DNA from: Cedecea neteri NBRC 105707 = ATCC 33855
GTDB lineage: Bacteria; Pseudomonadota; Gammaproteobacteria; Enterobacterales; Enterobacteriaceae
Reading direction: 5' to 3'
Assembly: GCF_001571265.1 (NCBI RefSeq)
Contig: NZ_BCTL01000041.1
Coordinates: 1 to 64,000, forward strand
DNA: 64,000 nt
Under the pieces are notes generated by a model that was not told the origin of the DNA, searched no databases, and saw nothing but the letters and a program-made list of their open reading frames with translations. Both the position numbers and the translations under genes were made by a program. Shown here one piece after another: positions 19,355 to 27,828 of the stretch (positions are counted from its first letter, which is position 1; every line of letters starts with the position of its first letter).

Positions 19355-19795
19355 TCAGTCCTTACCCCGCTTCAGGCAGTCATAGCGGGGCGATTCCCGC
19401 CTGATAACCGGGATATCGCCGGTATCGTTCAACGCCCCAGGGAAGCTTTTTATCCACTGCTGCATCTTCTTCTTGTTGAAATGTGTGACGCTTAACCCCT
19501 CAGCACAGCCCCAAAGTTCGCGGCTGTTCTGCGCGGTGATTACAATGCAGTCTGGCATTACCCGAATTTTTATCGGCATCCCCGGTGTAAACCCGGCCTG
19601 TGAAATCCATGCGCCCTGAAGCGGCAGATAGTCGTACCGTACCCGGTCGTAAAACTCAGTGCGGGAAGGTGGGGCTGCTGGCAAGCACTTATCTGATTTA
19701 TTGCGTACCGAATCGCAGTATTCAGCGTTATTTTCTGATGCGTTTGATTTTGTTTTGGAAATAGTGACTTCTGGCTTAAAATTCTTCGCAGCCAT
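19355..19795 (-). CDS. symE: SymE-like SOS-induced toxin
   Basis: A 146-residue member of the SymE family (AbrB-fold type I toxin; in E. coli it is SOS-induced, degrades RNA or condenses the nucleoid, and is silenced by the antisense RNA SymR). The family core is clear: LPLQGAWISQAGFTPG, then MPIKIRVMPDCIVITAQ. It carries a longer, polar N-terminal region than the 113-residue E. coli protein. The start is ATG 19795, with AAGGAG six bases upstream; TTG 19801 abuts that AAGGAG and cannot use it. Upstream are a strong extended -10 and a LexA box. The gene converges on cdiI and closes the CDI island; a functional link with CDI is not shown. Confidence 0.8.
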   Translation of the reverse strand: MAAKNFKPEVTISKTKSNASENNAEYCDSVRNKSDKCLPAAPPSRTEFYDRVRYDYLPLQGAWISQAGFTPGMPIKIRVMPDCIVITAQNSRELWGCAEGLSVTHFNKKKMQQWIKSFPGALNDTGDIPVIRRESPRYDCLKRGKD

Positions 19796-19860
19796 GTTCA
19801 ACTCCTTTTCAGTTGTATGTGGTCAGCGACATAGAGGTGGTGGTACACCTTTATGTCGCG
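19777..19860 (+). ncRNA. symR: Candidate SymR-type antisense RNA
   Basis: A plus-strand promoter is visible inside the first codons of symE: TTGGAA (19755-19760), a 16-bp spacer and TAAAAT (19777-19782). It predicts a transcript from about 19789 that crosses the symE start and Shine-Dalgarno antisense. It runs into a 14-bp stem at 19826-19859 (GCGACATAGAGGTG / CACCTTTATGTCGC, one G-U pair, 6-base loop). E. coli symR has the same placement. The ends are not resolvable by eye. Confidence 0.4.
19826..19859. repeat. Strong inverted repeat in the symE leader / antisense RNA
   Basis: Arms 19826-19839 and 19846-19859 pair along 14 bp with one G-U, loop GTGGTA. It lies in the symE 5' untranslated region, so it can fold in either transcript. 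It may end the antisense RNA or seed the RNA-RNA contact. Confidence 0.7.
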
Positions 19861-19926
19861 CTACTTAATCATTAATTTCTTATGTCGTGCTTCTCTTCTG
19901 TAAGCCATTCGCTTCAACACCTGGGT

Positions 19927-19953
19927 ATTATATCATGCTGTACAAAAACACAG
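19927..19953 (-). promoter_or_regulatory. LexA box overlapping the symE promoter
   Basis: CTGT-N8-ACAG (19938-19953) matches the LexA consensus half-sites exactly. Directly downstream on the minus strand is an extended -10, TGATATAAT (TATAAT at 19932-19927), predicting a start near 19920 and a ~120-nt leader. The -35 is poor, fitting an extended -10 promoter covered by LexA. This predicts induction of symE by DNA damage. Confidence 0.75.
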
Positions 19954-20093
19954 AGCCTGATTCACAGGCTATATCCAATCTTGCGAGGTATCTTCTAAAA
20001 ATAATACGGTGGGATGTAACGTTGCATTGTTGATAACGATTACGCTTATTTCATCTCTCAGGAATATTATTGCTGCGTATTAAAATGTGGCAA

Positions 20094-20116
20094 GAAAAAA
20101 CCCGGCATTGCCGGGC
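20094..20116 (-). terminator. yciCBA operon terminator
   Basis: The stem CCCGGC / GCCGGG carries a six-T run on the minus strand just past the yciA stop. Confidence 0.85.
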
Positions 20117-20128
20117 TTCTCTTAATCA

Positions 20129-20524
20129 CTAATCAATCTGAGGTATCGCGCGAGGCTTGCCTTCTTTATCCACGGCGACATAGATAAATATCGCCTCGGT
20201 GGCCTTGTAGCGCTGGCCGATAGGCTCGGAAGAAACCTTTTTCACCCAGACTTCCACATTGATAGTGATGGAGGTTGTCCCGCGCTTAACGCAGCGGGCG
20301 TAGCAGCACACCACATCGCCTACTGCCACCGGCTTCAGGAAGGTCATGCCGTCCACGCGCACGGTCACCACGCGGCCATGCGCGATTTCTTTGGCCTGAA
20401 TGGCGCCGCCCATGTCCATCTGCGACATCAGCCAGCCGCCAAAAATATCGCCGTTGGCGTTGGTGTCCGCTGGCATAGCCAGGGTGCGCAGCACTAATTC
20501 ACCTTGCGGTAATTCGTTCGGCAT
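20129..20524 (-). CDS. yciA: Acyl-CoA thioesterase YciA
   Basis: Hot-dog-fold thioesterase that hydrolyses a broad range of acyl-CoAs in the cytoplasm, probably controlling CoA-ester pools. 131 residues, almost the E. coli sequence (recalled): LRTLAMPADTNANGDIFGGWLMSQMD carries the catalytic Asn/Asp helix, and GRVVTVRVDGMTFLKPVAVGD follows. The end differs slightly (KPRAIPQID). Its start codon shares one base with the yciB stop (TAATG), giving tight translational coupling in the yciC-yciB-yciA operon. In E. coli it neighbours tonB; here the CDI island separates them. Confidence 0.96.
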   Translation of the reverse strand: MPNELPQGELVLRTLAMPADTNANGDIFGGWLMSQMDMGGAIQAKEIAHGRVVTVRVDGMTFLKPVAVGDVVCCYARCVKRGTTSITINVEVWVKKVSSEPIGQRYKATEAIFIYVAVDKEGKPRAIPQID

Positions 20525-21060
20525 TACTGCTCTTCCTTTGGCATATGACGGTAGATGTAGACGCCGCTCAGCAGGGTAAAGACCAGGGTGATGGCGGTCA
20601 GCCCGAAGACTTTAAAGTTAATCCAGATGCTTTCCGGGAGCCAGAACGCCACATAAATATTCAATAAACCACAGGCGATAAAGAACAGCGCCCAGGCGAT
20701 ATTCAGGCGCGTCCACACTTCGGTTGGCAACGTGATCTCTTTACCCAGCATGCTTTGAATCAGCAGCTTGTTCATGCCGAACTGCATCACCAGCAGGGCG
20801 GCGGCAAACAGGCCGTAAATCAGCGTGACTTTCCACTTAATGAATTCGGCATTGTGGAAGTAAATCGTCAGGCCGCCAAACACGGCAACCATCACAAAGG
20901 TCACCAATGTGGTTTTTTCCAGCTTACGGTACTTAACCCAGCTGTAAACCAGCGCGAGGGCGGTGGCGATGATCAGCGCCCAGGTGCCGACAAAAATGTC
21001 GTACATCTTGTAGAAGGCAAAAAAGACAATCAGGGGCAGGAAGTCGAGAAACTGCTTCAT
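20524..21060 (-). CDS. yciB: Inner-membrane septation/envelope protein YciB (IspZ family)
   Basis: A 178-residue polytopic inner-membrane protein with five hydrophobic helices ([34 protein letters not shown] and others). YciB links the cell-elongation and division machineries and acts with DcrB in envelope lipid homeostasis in E. coli; the homologue in Shigella, IspZ, is an intracellular septation protein. No enzymatic residues are known. It overlaps yciA by one base and lies about 60 bp downstream of yciC, as in E. coli. Confidence 0.95.
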   Translation of the reverse strand: MKQFLDFLPLIVFFAFYKMYDIFVGTWALIIATALALVYSWVKYRKLEKTTLVTFVMVAVFGGLTIYFHNAEFIKWKVTLIYGLFAAALLVMQFGMNKLLIQSMLGKEITLPTEVWTRLNIAWALFFIACGLLNIYVAFWLPESIWINFKVFGLTAITLVFTLLSGVYIYRHMPKEEQ

Positions 21061-21119
21061 AATCTGTTCCGTAAAGAGGTGACTCCTGACTATAACGTGC
21101 GGTCAGGAGTCGGGGAAGG

Positions 21120-21863
21120 TTATTGACGTATCAACATGTACAGGCGGAATAAGTAGATAAGCAGCACGGCAGAAATCAGGTTGCTTATGGTATTCGCTAT
21201 CACGGCTCCGGCTTCCGGCGACAGCGCGGCAAAGCTGGATGCCAGCAGCAGTAACGCCGTTTTAGCCGCCAGCCAGGCGACAACCGCAGGGGCGACAAGG
21301 CGCATGTTCGCCCACACCAGGCGCAGGCTGCTGCGCATAGAGCGGAAGATCCCGGTTTTATCCTGCACCAGCATCACCGGCGCAAGCGACAGCAGAATAG
21401 CCAGCAGCACGCCGGGAACAACCACAAGCATAATGCCGATTTGCACCAGCAGCGTGGTCAGGAAGATAAGAATGAACATTTTTGGCAGCACGGGGGCAGA
21501 GGCACCTATCGCGCGCAGGGCGCTAACGCGCTGGCCTGCAGAAACGATTTGCATCAGCACCATCATGCTGGCCGCCAGAATAGCGTTGCCAATCAGGCCC
21601 GAAAACGTCGAGGCCGCAGACGCTTTCAGTAACACTTGCTGCTGTTCCAGCGACATATTCTGCACTAAATCAAACAGCCCAACGCTGCCCGCCAGGTTAT
21701 CTCCCTCACTTAAAATCGCCATTTGTTCTTCGCTGGGCGAGAATGCGCGGCCAATAATCACCGAAATTAAGGCGCAAAGTAACGCAATCAGCAATATGGT
21801 AACAAACTGATTACGAAGAAAATTCCCCGTGTCACGGTATACGGAACCTGCCGTGATAGACAT
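21120..21863 (-). CDS. yciC: Inner-membrane protein YciC (UPF0259)
   Basis: A 247-residue multi-pass inner-membrane protein, the same length as E. coli YciC. It has about six hydrophobic segments ([50 protein letters not shown] and others) and the conserved [18 protein letters not shown] and [17 protein letters not shown] stretches. The function is unknown; the UPF0259 fold resembles glycerophosphoryl-diester or ABC-type membrane domains only vaguely. It is the first gene of the yciCBA operon, with a good AGGAG before the start (rc of 21864-21875). Confidence 0.94.
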   Translation of the reverse strand: MSITAGSVYRDTGNFLRNQFVTILLIALLCALISVIIGRAFSPSEEQMAILSEGDNLAGSVGLFDLVQNMSLEQQQVLLKASAASTFSGLIGNAILAASMMVLMQIVSAGQRVSALRAIGASAPVLPKMFILIFLTTLLVQIGIMLVVVPGVLLAILLSLAPVMLVQDKTGIFRSMRSSLRLVWANMRLVAPAVVAWLAAKTALLLLASSFAALSPEAGAVIANTISNLISAVLLIYLFRLYMLIRQ

Positions 21864-22191
21864 GCACTCTCCTTGGTGTTGCTAACGGTTATCAATCTGC
21901 GGGCAATTGTACCCTGGATGTAGGCACCGTGGCACCACAAAGACTTTCACTAAGCGGTTGAATAGCGTCGATTAGCCTGCAGGTTGTACAGATATGACAG
22001 AAATTTACGAAAACTGATAATTCAATAAAATTGATCTGGTTTCGCTTTGTTGTTTTTCACTGCGCTACCAAAAATTAATCCAGATCATTGAATGTTAAAT
22101 TAGAGGATAAAGTGTGATCGATGTTAGATCACTTTGTACTTCTTTCTGAGTATATTCAGCCCGCTGTTAAAAACCATAACAAGGGAAGGGC
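21864..22191. other. Divergent intergenic yciC-ompW, 328 bp
   Basis: Contains the promoters of both genes. An inverted repeat GTGATC-N7-GATCAC (22114-22132) lies 60-80 bp before the ompW start. Its 7-base spacing is wrong for a CRP site, and the binding factor is unknown. The rest is AT-rich, with no further gene or RNA seen. Confidence 0.5.
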
Positions 22192-22823
22192 TATGAAAAA
22201 ACTCACACTGGCATTACTGGCGATGGGGTGTGTCCGGTGCGGCGTCGGCGCATCAGGCGGGGGAATTCTTTATGCGCGCGGGTACCGCGACGGTTCGGCC
22301 AACAGGTGGTTCGGACGACGTGCTTAAAATGGGCGGCTTTAAAGTTGATAACAATACGCAGTTGGGGCTGACCTTCGACTATATGGTCACCGATAACATC
22401 GGGATTGAGCTGCTGGCGGCGACGCCGTTCCGTCACAAAGTCGGGCTTGGGCCAACCGGTGATCTGGCCACCGTGCACCAACTGCCGCCTACGCTGATGG
22501 CGCAGTGGTACTTTGGCGATGCGGGCAGCAAAGTGCGGCCTTATGTTGGCGTAGGGGTGAACTACACGACTTTCTTTGACGCAAGTTTCAACGACACCGG
22601 CAAAAGCGCGGGGCTGAGCGATCTGAAGGTCAAAGATTCCTGGGGCGTAGCGGGTCAGGTTGGGCTGGATTATCTGATTAACGAAAACTGGCTGCTGAAC
22701 ATGTCCGTCTGGTATATGGACATCGACACTACGGTGAAATTTAAAGCCGGCGACGATCAGCAAAGCATCAAGACGCGCATTGACCCGTGGGCATTTATGT
22801 TCTCTGCGGGGTACCGTTTTTAA
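22192..22823 (+). pseudogene. ompW: ompW with a one-base insertion in the signal-peptide codons
   Basis: Encodes the 8-strand outer-membrane porin OmpW, linked in enterics to small hydrophobic compounds, oxygen and iron status, and colicin S4. Translation from ATG 22192 (AAGGG upstream) gives MKKLTLALLAMG and then leaves frame, stopping at 22327. Removing one G from the four-G run at 22225-22228 restores MKKLTLALLAMGVSGAASA-HQAGEFF, a perfect signal peptide joined to the otherwise intact barrel (FFMRAGTATVRP through FMFSAGYRF). So the lesion is a single +1. GTG 22230 opens the barrel frame but lacks the hydrophobic signal core, so its product would not be exported. Sequencing error, slippage phase variation and true loss are all possible. 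The rest of the gene has no decay. Confidence 0.85.
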
Positions 22824-22824
22824 G

Positions 22825-22852
22825 AAAAAAGGCCGGGTCTCCCCGGCCTTTT
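22825..22852. terminator. Bidirectional terminator between ompW and trpA
   Basis: The stem GGCCGGG / CCCGGCC has an A6 run on the left and TTTT on the right, between convergent genes. Confidence 0.9.
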
Positions 22853-22857
22853 GCCTG

Positions 22858-23664
22858 TCATCCGCGCGTGGCGGCTTTCATGTTCTGTACGAACTGTTTC
22901 AGTTCGCTGAGCATCACTTCAGGCTGCGCCAGGTTCTTTTCGATGATTTTCACCACCGCAGAGCCTGAAATCGCGCCTGCTGCACCGGCGGCAATAGCAT
23001 CGCGTACCTGAGAAGGTTCGGAGATGCCGAAGCCTTGCAGAGGCGGCGCGGCCTGATATTCACCCAGTTTCTCAATTAAATGGTGCAGCGGAAGCTGAGC
23101 GCGCGTTTCGGTGCCGGTAACGCCTGCACGAGAAAGCAGGTAGGTGTAACCCCGGCCATGAGCCGAAATTTCGCGCAGCAGCGTTTCGTCGGCGTTTGGC
23201 GGGCAGATGAAAATAGGCGCGACGTTGTGGCGCATTGCGGCGTGGCGGAACTCAGCGGACTCTTCCACCGGCACGTCTGCAACCAGCACGGAGTCCACGC
23301 CCACTTTGGCACACAGCGCGTAAAACTCGTCGATGCCGCGGTTAAAGACCAGGTTGGCATACATCAGCAGGCCAATCGGGATCTCCGGGTACTTTTGGCG
23401 GATCGTCGCCAGCATTTCAAAGCACTGGGTTGGCGTCACGTCAGAGGCGAAAGCCCGCAGCGCCGCGCCCTGGATGGTTGGGCCGTCCGCCAGCGGATCG
23501 GAGAACGGAATGCCCAGCTCGAGCGCGTCTGCGCCGTCTTCAATCAGTGCATCAATAATTTTCAGCGAAAGCTCAGGGTTTGGGTCGCCCAGCGTCACAA
23601 AGGGAACGAATGCGCCTTCCTTGCGGGCCTGCAGCTGTTCAAACAGATGATGATAACGTTCCAT
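22858..23664 (-). CDS. trpA: Tryptophan synthase alpha subunit
   Basis: Cleaves indole-3-glycerol phosphate to indole and glyceraldehyde-3-phosphate, passing indole through the tunnel to TrpB. 268 residues, a TIM barrel of standard length. Catalytic Glu49 lies in [17 protein letters not shown], the loop-6 region in [11 protein letters not shown], and the phosphate site in [29 protein letters not shown]. Last gene of the trp operon; its ATG shares one base with the trpB stop (TGATG), typical coupling for equimolar subunits. Confidence 0.98.
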   Translation of the reverse strand: MERYHHLFEQLQARKEGAFVPFVTLGDPNPELSLKIIDALIEDGADALELGIPFSDPLADGPTIQGAALRAFASDVTPTQCFEMLATIRQKYPEIPIGLLMYANLVFNRGIDEFYALCAKVGVDSVLVADVPVEESAEFRHAAMRHNVAPIFICPPNADETLLREISAHGRGYTYLLSRAGVTGTETRAQLPLHHLIEKLGEYQAAPPLQGFGISEPSQVRDAIAAGAAGAISGSAVVKIIEKNLAQPEVMLSELKQFVQNMKAATRG

Positions 23665-24854
23665 TACATTTCCCCTCGTGATTTCAGAATATCGTGGACG
23701 GTGAAGATATCTTTGTCGCCGCGGCCAGAGAGGTTCACTACCAACAGCTGTTCTTTTTCAGGGTTCTCGCGGATCATTTTTAAGGCATGGGCGAGGGCGT
23801 GGGAGGACTCCAGCGCAGGAATAATCCCCTCGCTGCGGCACAGCGCCTTAAAGGCATCCAGCGCTTCGTCATCGGTAATGGAGACGTAATCGGCGCGGCC
23901 GGTGCTGTTCAGATACGCGTGCTGTGGCCCCACGGACGGGAAATCCAGCCCGGCAGAAATAGAGTAAGACTCTTCAATTTGCCCTTCGTCGGTTTGCATC
24001 ATCGGCGACTTCATGCCGAAGTAGATCCCCACGCGGCCATGTTTTAGCGGTGCGCCGTGTTCACCGGTTTCGATCCCGTGCCCGGCTGGCTCAACGCCAA
24101 TCAGGCCCACGCTGGTTTCGTCGATAAAGTCGGCAAACATGCCGATGGCGTTAGAGCCCCCGCCCACGCAGGCGATGACCGCGTCAGGCAGACGACCTTC
24201 TTTTTCCAGAATCTGCGCTTTGGTTTCTTCACCGATCATGCGCTGGAATTCACGCACGATGGTCGGGAACGGGTGCGGACCTGCGGCGGTGCCGAGCATG
24301 TAGTGCGCGGTTTCATAGCTTGCAGACCAGTCGCGCAGCGCCTCGTTACAGGCATCTTTCAGGGTGGATGAGCCGCTGTGCACCGGAATGACTTCGGCCC
24401 CCATCAGGCGCATACGGAAGACGTTTGGCGACTGGCGCTCGACGTCTTTGGCTCCCATATAAATGCGGCATTTCAGGCCGAGCAGGGCGCTGGCGAGGGC
24501 AGACGCTACGCCGTGCTGACCCGCGCCGGTTTCGGCGATGATTTCGGTTTTGCCCATGCGCTTGGCAAGCAGCGCCTGGCCCAGCACCTGGTTAGTTTTG
24601 TGCGCGCCGCCGTGAAGCAGATCTTCACGCTTGAGATACAGCGTGGTGTTGGTGCCTGCAGTGAGGTTTTTGCATTTGGTCAGCGCCGTTGGGCGGCCTG
24701 CATAGTTCTTCAGCAGATCGGTAAACTCCGCCTGGAACTCAGCATCGCTTTGCGCCGCCACAAAGGCTTCTTCGAGCTGGCGCAAAGCAGGCATCAGGAT
24801 CTGCGGTACGTACATACCGCCAAATTCACCAAAATAAGGGTTCAGTAAAGTCAT
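23664..24854 (-). CDS. trpB: Tryptophan synthase beta subunit
   Basis: PLP enzyme condensing indole with L-serine to tryptophan. 396 residues. The PLP lysine is in [16 protein letters not shown], the phosphate-binding glycine loop is [10 protein letters not shown], and the COMM-domain residues [10 protein letters not shown] are intact. It forms the alpha2-beta2 complex with TrpA, whose gene it overlaps by one base. About 12 bp separate it from trpCF upstream. Confidence 0.98.
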   Translation of the reverse strand: MTLLNPYFGEFGGMYVPQILMPALRQLEEAFVAAQSDAEFQAEFTDLLKNYAGRPTALTKCKNLTAGTNTTLYLKREDLLHGGAHKTNQVLGQALLAKRMGKTEIIAETGAGQHGVASALASALLGLKCRIYMGAKDVERQSPNVFRMRLMGAEVIPVHSGSSTLKDACNEALRDWSASYETAHYMLGTAAGPHPFPTIVREFQRMIGEETKAQILEKEGRLPDAVIACVGGGSNAIGMFADFIDETSVGLIGVEPAGHGIETGEHGAPLKHGRVGIYFGMKSPMMQTDEGQIEESYSISAGLDFPSVGPQHAYLNSTGRADYVSITDDEALDAFKALCRSEGIIPALESSHALAHALKMIRENPEKEQLLVVNLSGRGDKDIFTVHDILKSRGEM

Positions 24855-24866
24855 GGTATTTCTTCC

Positions 24867-26228
24867 TTAGTAAGCCCGCAGAGTCTGAAAGACCGCAGCC
24901 AGCTTGTTAGCATCTTTTATTCCCGGCGCGCTTTCCACGCCAGAGTTGAAATCCAGTCCTGCGCAGCCGGCTTTGGCCGCTTCCACGCAGTTATCCGCTC
25001 CGAGGCCGCCCGCCAGAATCACGTTTTCCAGCTTTTGTCCGGCTAACAGTCGCCAGTCAAAGCTTTGCCCGGTGCCGCCCTGACCGTTATCGAACACGTA
25101 TTTATCGACGTGCTGCAGATTACGCTCCGGCAGCGAGTCAGCTACGCTCAACGCTTTCCAGATTTGTGTGTTCGCCGGCAGCAGGGCTCGTAGCTCATTA
25201 ATGTAAGCCTGGGTCTCAGCGCCGTGAAGCTGAACTGCGCTCAGCGAGAACTTACCCACTTTTTCCACCACTTCTGTTACCGGCGTATTTCTGAACACGC
25301 CCACGTAGCGAAGCGGCGCGGAGGCAATAACTGCGGCAGCTTTCTCATCGCTGACGAAACGTGGTGAAGTCGGCACGAAGATCAGGCCACCGTAAATAGC
25401 TCCGGCTTCCTGAGCCGCACGAGCATCTTCGCCCCTCGTCAGGCCGCAAACTTTGTTTTCACCTAGCAGCACGCGGCGCACCGCTGCGTTCAGGTCATCC
25501 TCGCTCATCAGCGCAGAGCCAATCAGGAAGCCGTTGGCGAAGTGGCTGAGCTCGCGAACCTGAGCGTAATTATTGATGCCAGATTCGCTGATAACCGTTA
25601 CGCCGTGGGTCAGGCGCGGGGCCAGCTGGCGAGTGCGATCCAGGTCAATGGACAGATCGCGCAGGTCGCGGTTGTTGATGCCGACCACTTTGGCGCCGAG
25701 CGCGATGGCACGCTCCAGCTCTTCTTCGTTACTGACTTCGGTCAGCACGCCCATATTCAGGCTGTGGGCCACGGCGGCCAGCTGGCGATACTGTTCATCG
25801 TCCAGTACCGAGAGCATCAGCAGGCAGGCATCCGCCTGGTAAAAACGCGCCAGATGAATCTGGTAAGCATCGATAATAAAGTCTTTGCACAGCACCGGCT
25901 GGCTGACAATCCCGCTGACGATAGGCAGAAAATCAAAGCTGCCCTGGAAGTATTTCTCGTCGGTTAGAACCGATACCGCAGAAGCATAATGCTTATAAAC
26001 TCCGGCAATTCGAGCCGGATCGAAATCGTCGCGGATAACCCCTTTAGACGGGGACGCTTTTTTGCATTCCAGAATGAAGACGGTGCGGGCCCCCTGCAGC
26101 GCGTGATAGAAGTTGCGCGTGGCTGGCACTATCTCATTCTGGAAGCTCGCCAGCGGCTGCTGCTGTTTGCGGGCTTCGACCCACAATGCTTTGTCAGCCA
26201 CGATGCGGTTTAATACGGTCTCCTGCAT
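24867..26228 (-). CDS. trpC: Bifunctional indole-3-glycerol-phosphate synthase / PRA isomerase
   Basis: A fusion of TrpC (N-terminal about 1-255) and TrpF (about 256-453), as in other enterics. The IGPS barrel shows ILECKKASPSKGVI, CKDFIID and ISESGI; the PRAI barrel begins at KVCGLTRGEDA, with the catalytic Cys in VCG, and ends with LAGGLGADNCVEA. It turns phosphoribosylanthranilate into CdRP and then indole-glycerol phosphate. 453 residues, the E. coli length. It lies 4 bp after trpD. Confidence 0.98.
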   Translation of the reverse strand: MQETVLNRIVADKALWVEARKQQQPLASFQNEIVPATRNFYHALQGARTVFILECKKASPSKGVIRDDFDPARIAGVYKHYASAVSVLTDEKYFQGSFDFLPIVSGIVSQPVLCKDFIIDAYQIHLARFYQADACLLMLSVLDDEQYRQLAAVAHSLNMGVLTEVSNEEELERAIALGAKVVGINNRDLRDLSIDLDRTRQLAPRLTHGVTVISESGINNYAQVRELSHFANGFLIGSALMSEDDLNAAVRRVLLGENKVCGLTRGEDARAAQEAGAIYGGLIFVPTSPRFVSDEKAAAVIASAPLRYVGVFRNTPVTEVVEKVGKFSLSAVQLHGAETQAYINELRALLPANTQIWKALSVADSLPERNLQHVDKYVFDNGQGGTGQSFDWRLLAGQKLENVILAGGLGADNCVEAAKAGCAGLDFNSGVESAPGIKDANKLAAVFQTLRAY

Positions 26229-26232
26229 TGCC

Positions 26233-27828
26233 TTATCCTCTCCCCGCGAGCGCGGTCACGCGGTCGTATGCTGCCCCGCTACGTAATACATCCAGCACTT
26301 TCTGTGCGTTAGCTTTCAGGTCTTCATGGCCATGCAGTCGCATCAGCATGGCTACGTTTGCCGCGACGGCAGACTCGTGCGCTGTCTCACCTTTACCTTG
26401 TAGCAGGCGGGTCAGAATGTCACGGTTTTCTTCCGGCGTACCGCCCGCCAGCGCTTCCTGGTGGTAGGCAGGCAGGTCGAAATCGGCGGCGGTCAGCTGA
26501 TAGCTTTTGATTTCGCCGTGGTTCAGTTCGGCAACCAGCGTTGGCGCGTGAAGCGATACTTCGTCCATGCCGCCGCTGTGAACCACTGCCGCACGCTTGT
26601 AGCCGAGGACGCGCAGTGTTTCAGCAATCGGCAGCACCAGTTCAGGGCTGTAGACGCCGATCAGCGCCAGCGGCGGATGTGCCGGGTTGATCAGCGGCCC
26701 CAAAACGTTGAACAGGGTGCGCGTTTTCAACTGCTGGCGAACCGGCATCGCGTGGCGGAACCCGGTGTGGTACTTAGGCGCAAACAGGAAGCAAACGCCC
26801 AGCTCGTCCAGCGCTTTGCGGGAAGCATCGGCGTTCATTTCCAGGTTGATGCCAAACGCGGCCAGCAGATCGGAGGAACCCGAACGGCTGGAAACGCTGC
26901 GGTTGCCGTGCTTGGCGACCTTAAGCCCGACCGCGGCGGCGACAAAGGCGCTGGCGGTCGAGATGTTAATGCTGTTGCTGCCGTCGCCGCCGGTGCCGAC
27001 GATATCGGCAAACTCGTAGCTCGGGCTTGGGAACGGCGCGGCGTGTTCGAGCAGGGCGGATGCGGCCCCGGCGATTTCGTTCGGATGTTCACCGCGGACC
27101 TTCATGCTGACCAGCGCGGCGGCCAGCTGCTCAGGCTTCAGCTCACCGCGAACGATGGCGGAAAACAGCTGGTGGCTCTCTTCGCGACTCAGGGTTTGCG
27201 CCTGATAAAGCTTGTCGAGGATCGGCTGCAGCGTATTGGCCAGCTTCAGCTTCTGCAGCGCCCAGTCCAGGGTCTGCTCGAGCAGGCGAGCACCGTGGCT
27301 GGTGAGGATGGATTCCGGGTGGAACTGGAAGCCAACAACCCGGTCAGCTTCATGACGAACCGCCATCACCATGCCGTCGAAATGTGCGTTGATGGTCAGC
27401 CCGGCAGGAATATTGCTGCCAACCAGCGAGTGGTAACGCGCCACCGGCAGCGGGTTAGGCAGTCCGGCAAACATCGCTTCGCCGTCGTGGGAAATAGAAG
27501 ACGCTTTCCCGTGCAGGATTTCGCCCGCCTGGCCTACGTAGCCGCCGTAAGCTTCCACAATGGCCTGGTGGCCGAGACAAATGCCGATAATTGGCAGTTT
27601 ACCGCGCATGCGCGTCAGTAATTCCGGCATACAGCCCGCTTCGCTTGGCGCCCCAGGTCCTGGGGAGAGCATCAGCACCGGGTTATCCATGGTCGCCAGG
27701 CGCTCAATCAGCGTTTGCGCCGGAACATGGTTACGGTAAATCACCACGTTATGGCCGTTCGCGCGGAGCTGGTCTGCCAGGTTATAGGTGAATGAGTCGA
27801 TATTATCGAGCAGCAGAATGTCAGCCAT
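26233..27828 (-). CDS. trpD: Anthranilate synthase glutaminase / anthranilate phosphoribosyltransferase
   Basis: A TrpG-TrpD fusion of 531 residues. The N-terminal class I glutaminase domain (about 1-195) has the nucleophile Cys in GICLGHQAI and the His-Glu pair in FQFHPESIL; it feeds ammonia to TrpE. The C-terminal phosphoribosyltransferase (about 200-531) has the PRPP loop [14 protein letters not shown] and KHGNRSVSS. The start codon shares one base with the trpE stop, giving translational coupling of the TrpE-TrpG partners. Confidence 0.98.
   Translation of the reverse strand: MADILLLDNIDSFTYNLADQLRANGHNVVIYRNHVPAQTLIERLATMDNPVLMLSPGPGAPSEAGCMPELLTRMRGKLPIIGICLGHQAIVEAYGGYVGQAGEILHGKASSISHDGEAMFAGLPNPLPVARYHSLVGSNIPAGLTINAHFDGMVMAVRHEADRVVGFQFHPESILTSHGARLLEQTLDWALQKLKLANTLQPILDKLYQAQTLSREESHQLFSAIVRGELKPEQLAAALVSMKVRGEHPNEIAGAASALLEHAAPFPSPSYEFADIVGTGGDGSNSINISTASAFVAAAVGLKVAKHGNRSVSSRSGSSDLLAAFGINLEMNADASRKALDELGVCFLFAPKYHTGFRHAMPVRQQLKTRTLFNVLGPLINPAHPPLALIGVYSPELVLPIAETLRVLGYKRAAVVHSGGMDEVSLHAPTLVAELNHGEIKSYQLTAADFDLPAYHQEALAGGTPEENRDILTRLLQGKGETAHESAVAANVAMLMRLHGHEDLKANAQKVLDVLRSGAAYDRVTALAGRG

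Larger units (their letters stand above)
19796..20128. other. Intergenic symE-yciA, 333 bp
   Basis: Holds the symE leader, the candidate antisense RNA, the LexA-controlled promoter, a small hairpin AGCCTG-N5-CAGGCT (19954-19970) and the yciA terminator. The remaining ~120 bp (19971-20090) is AT-rich with no gene seen. It is the right junction of the CDI island with the backbone. Confidence 0.7.

Noticed and set aside
19796-19801. TTG 19801 as the symE start
   Set aside because: It directly abuts the AAGGAG; ATG 19795 has correct spacing.
20755-21126. Plus-strand frame opposite yciB
   Set aside because: Shadow of yciB; His/Gln-rich antisense composition without homology.
22112-22134. CRP site before ompW
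   Set aside because: The TGTGA and TCAC halves are 11 bases apart instead of 6; kept only as an unnamed inverted repeat.
22121-22327. A separate 68-residue plus-strand gene before ompW
   Set aside because: Its in-frame ATG 22192 is the ompW signal-peptide start run out of frame by the extra G.
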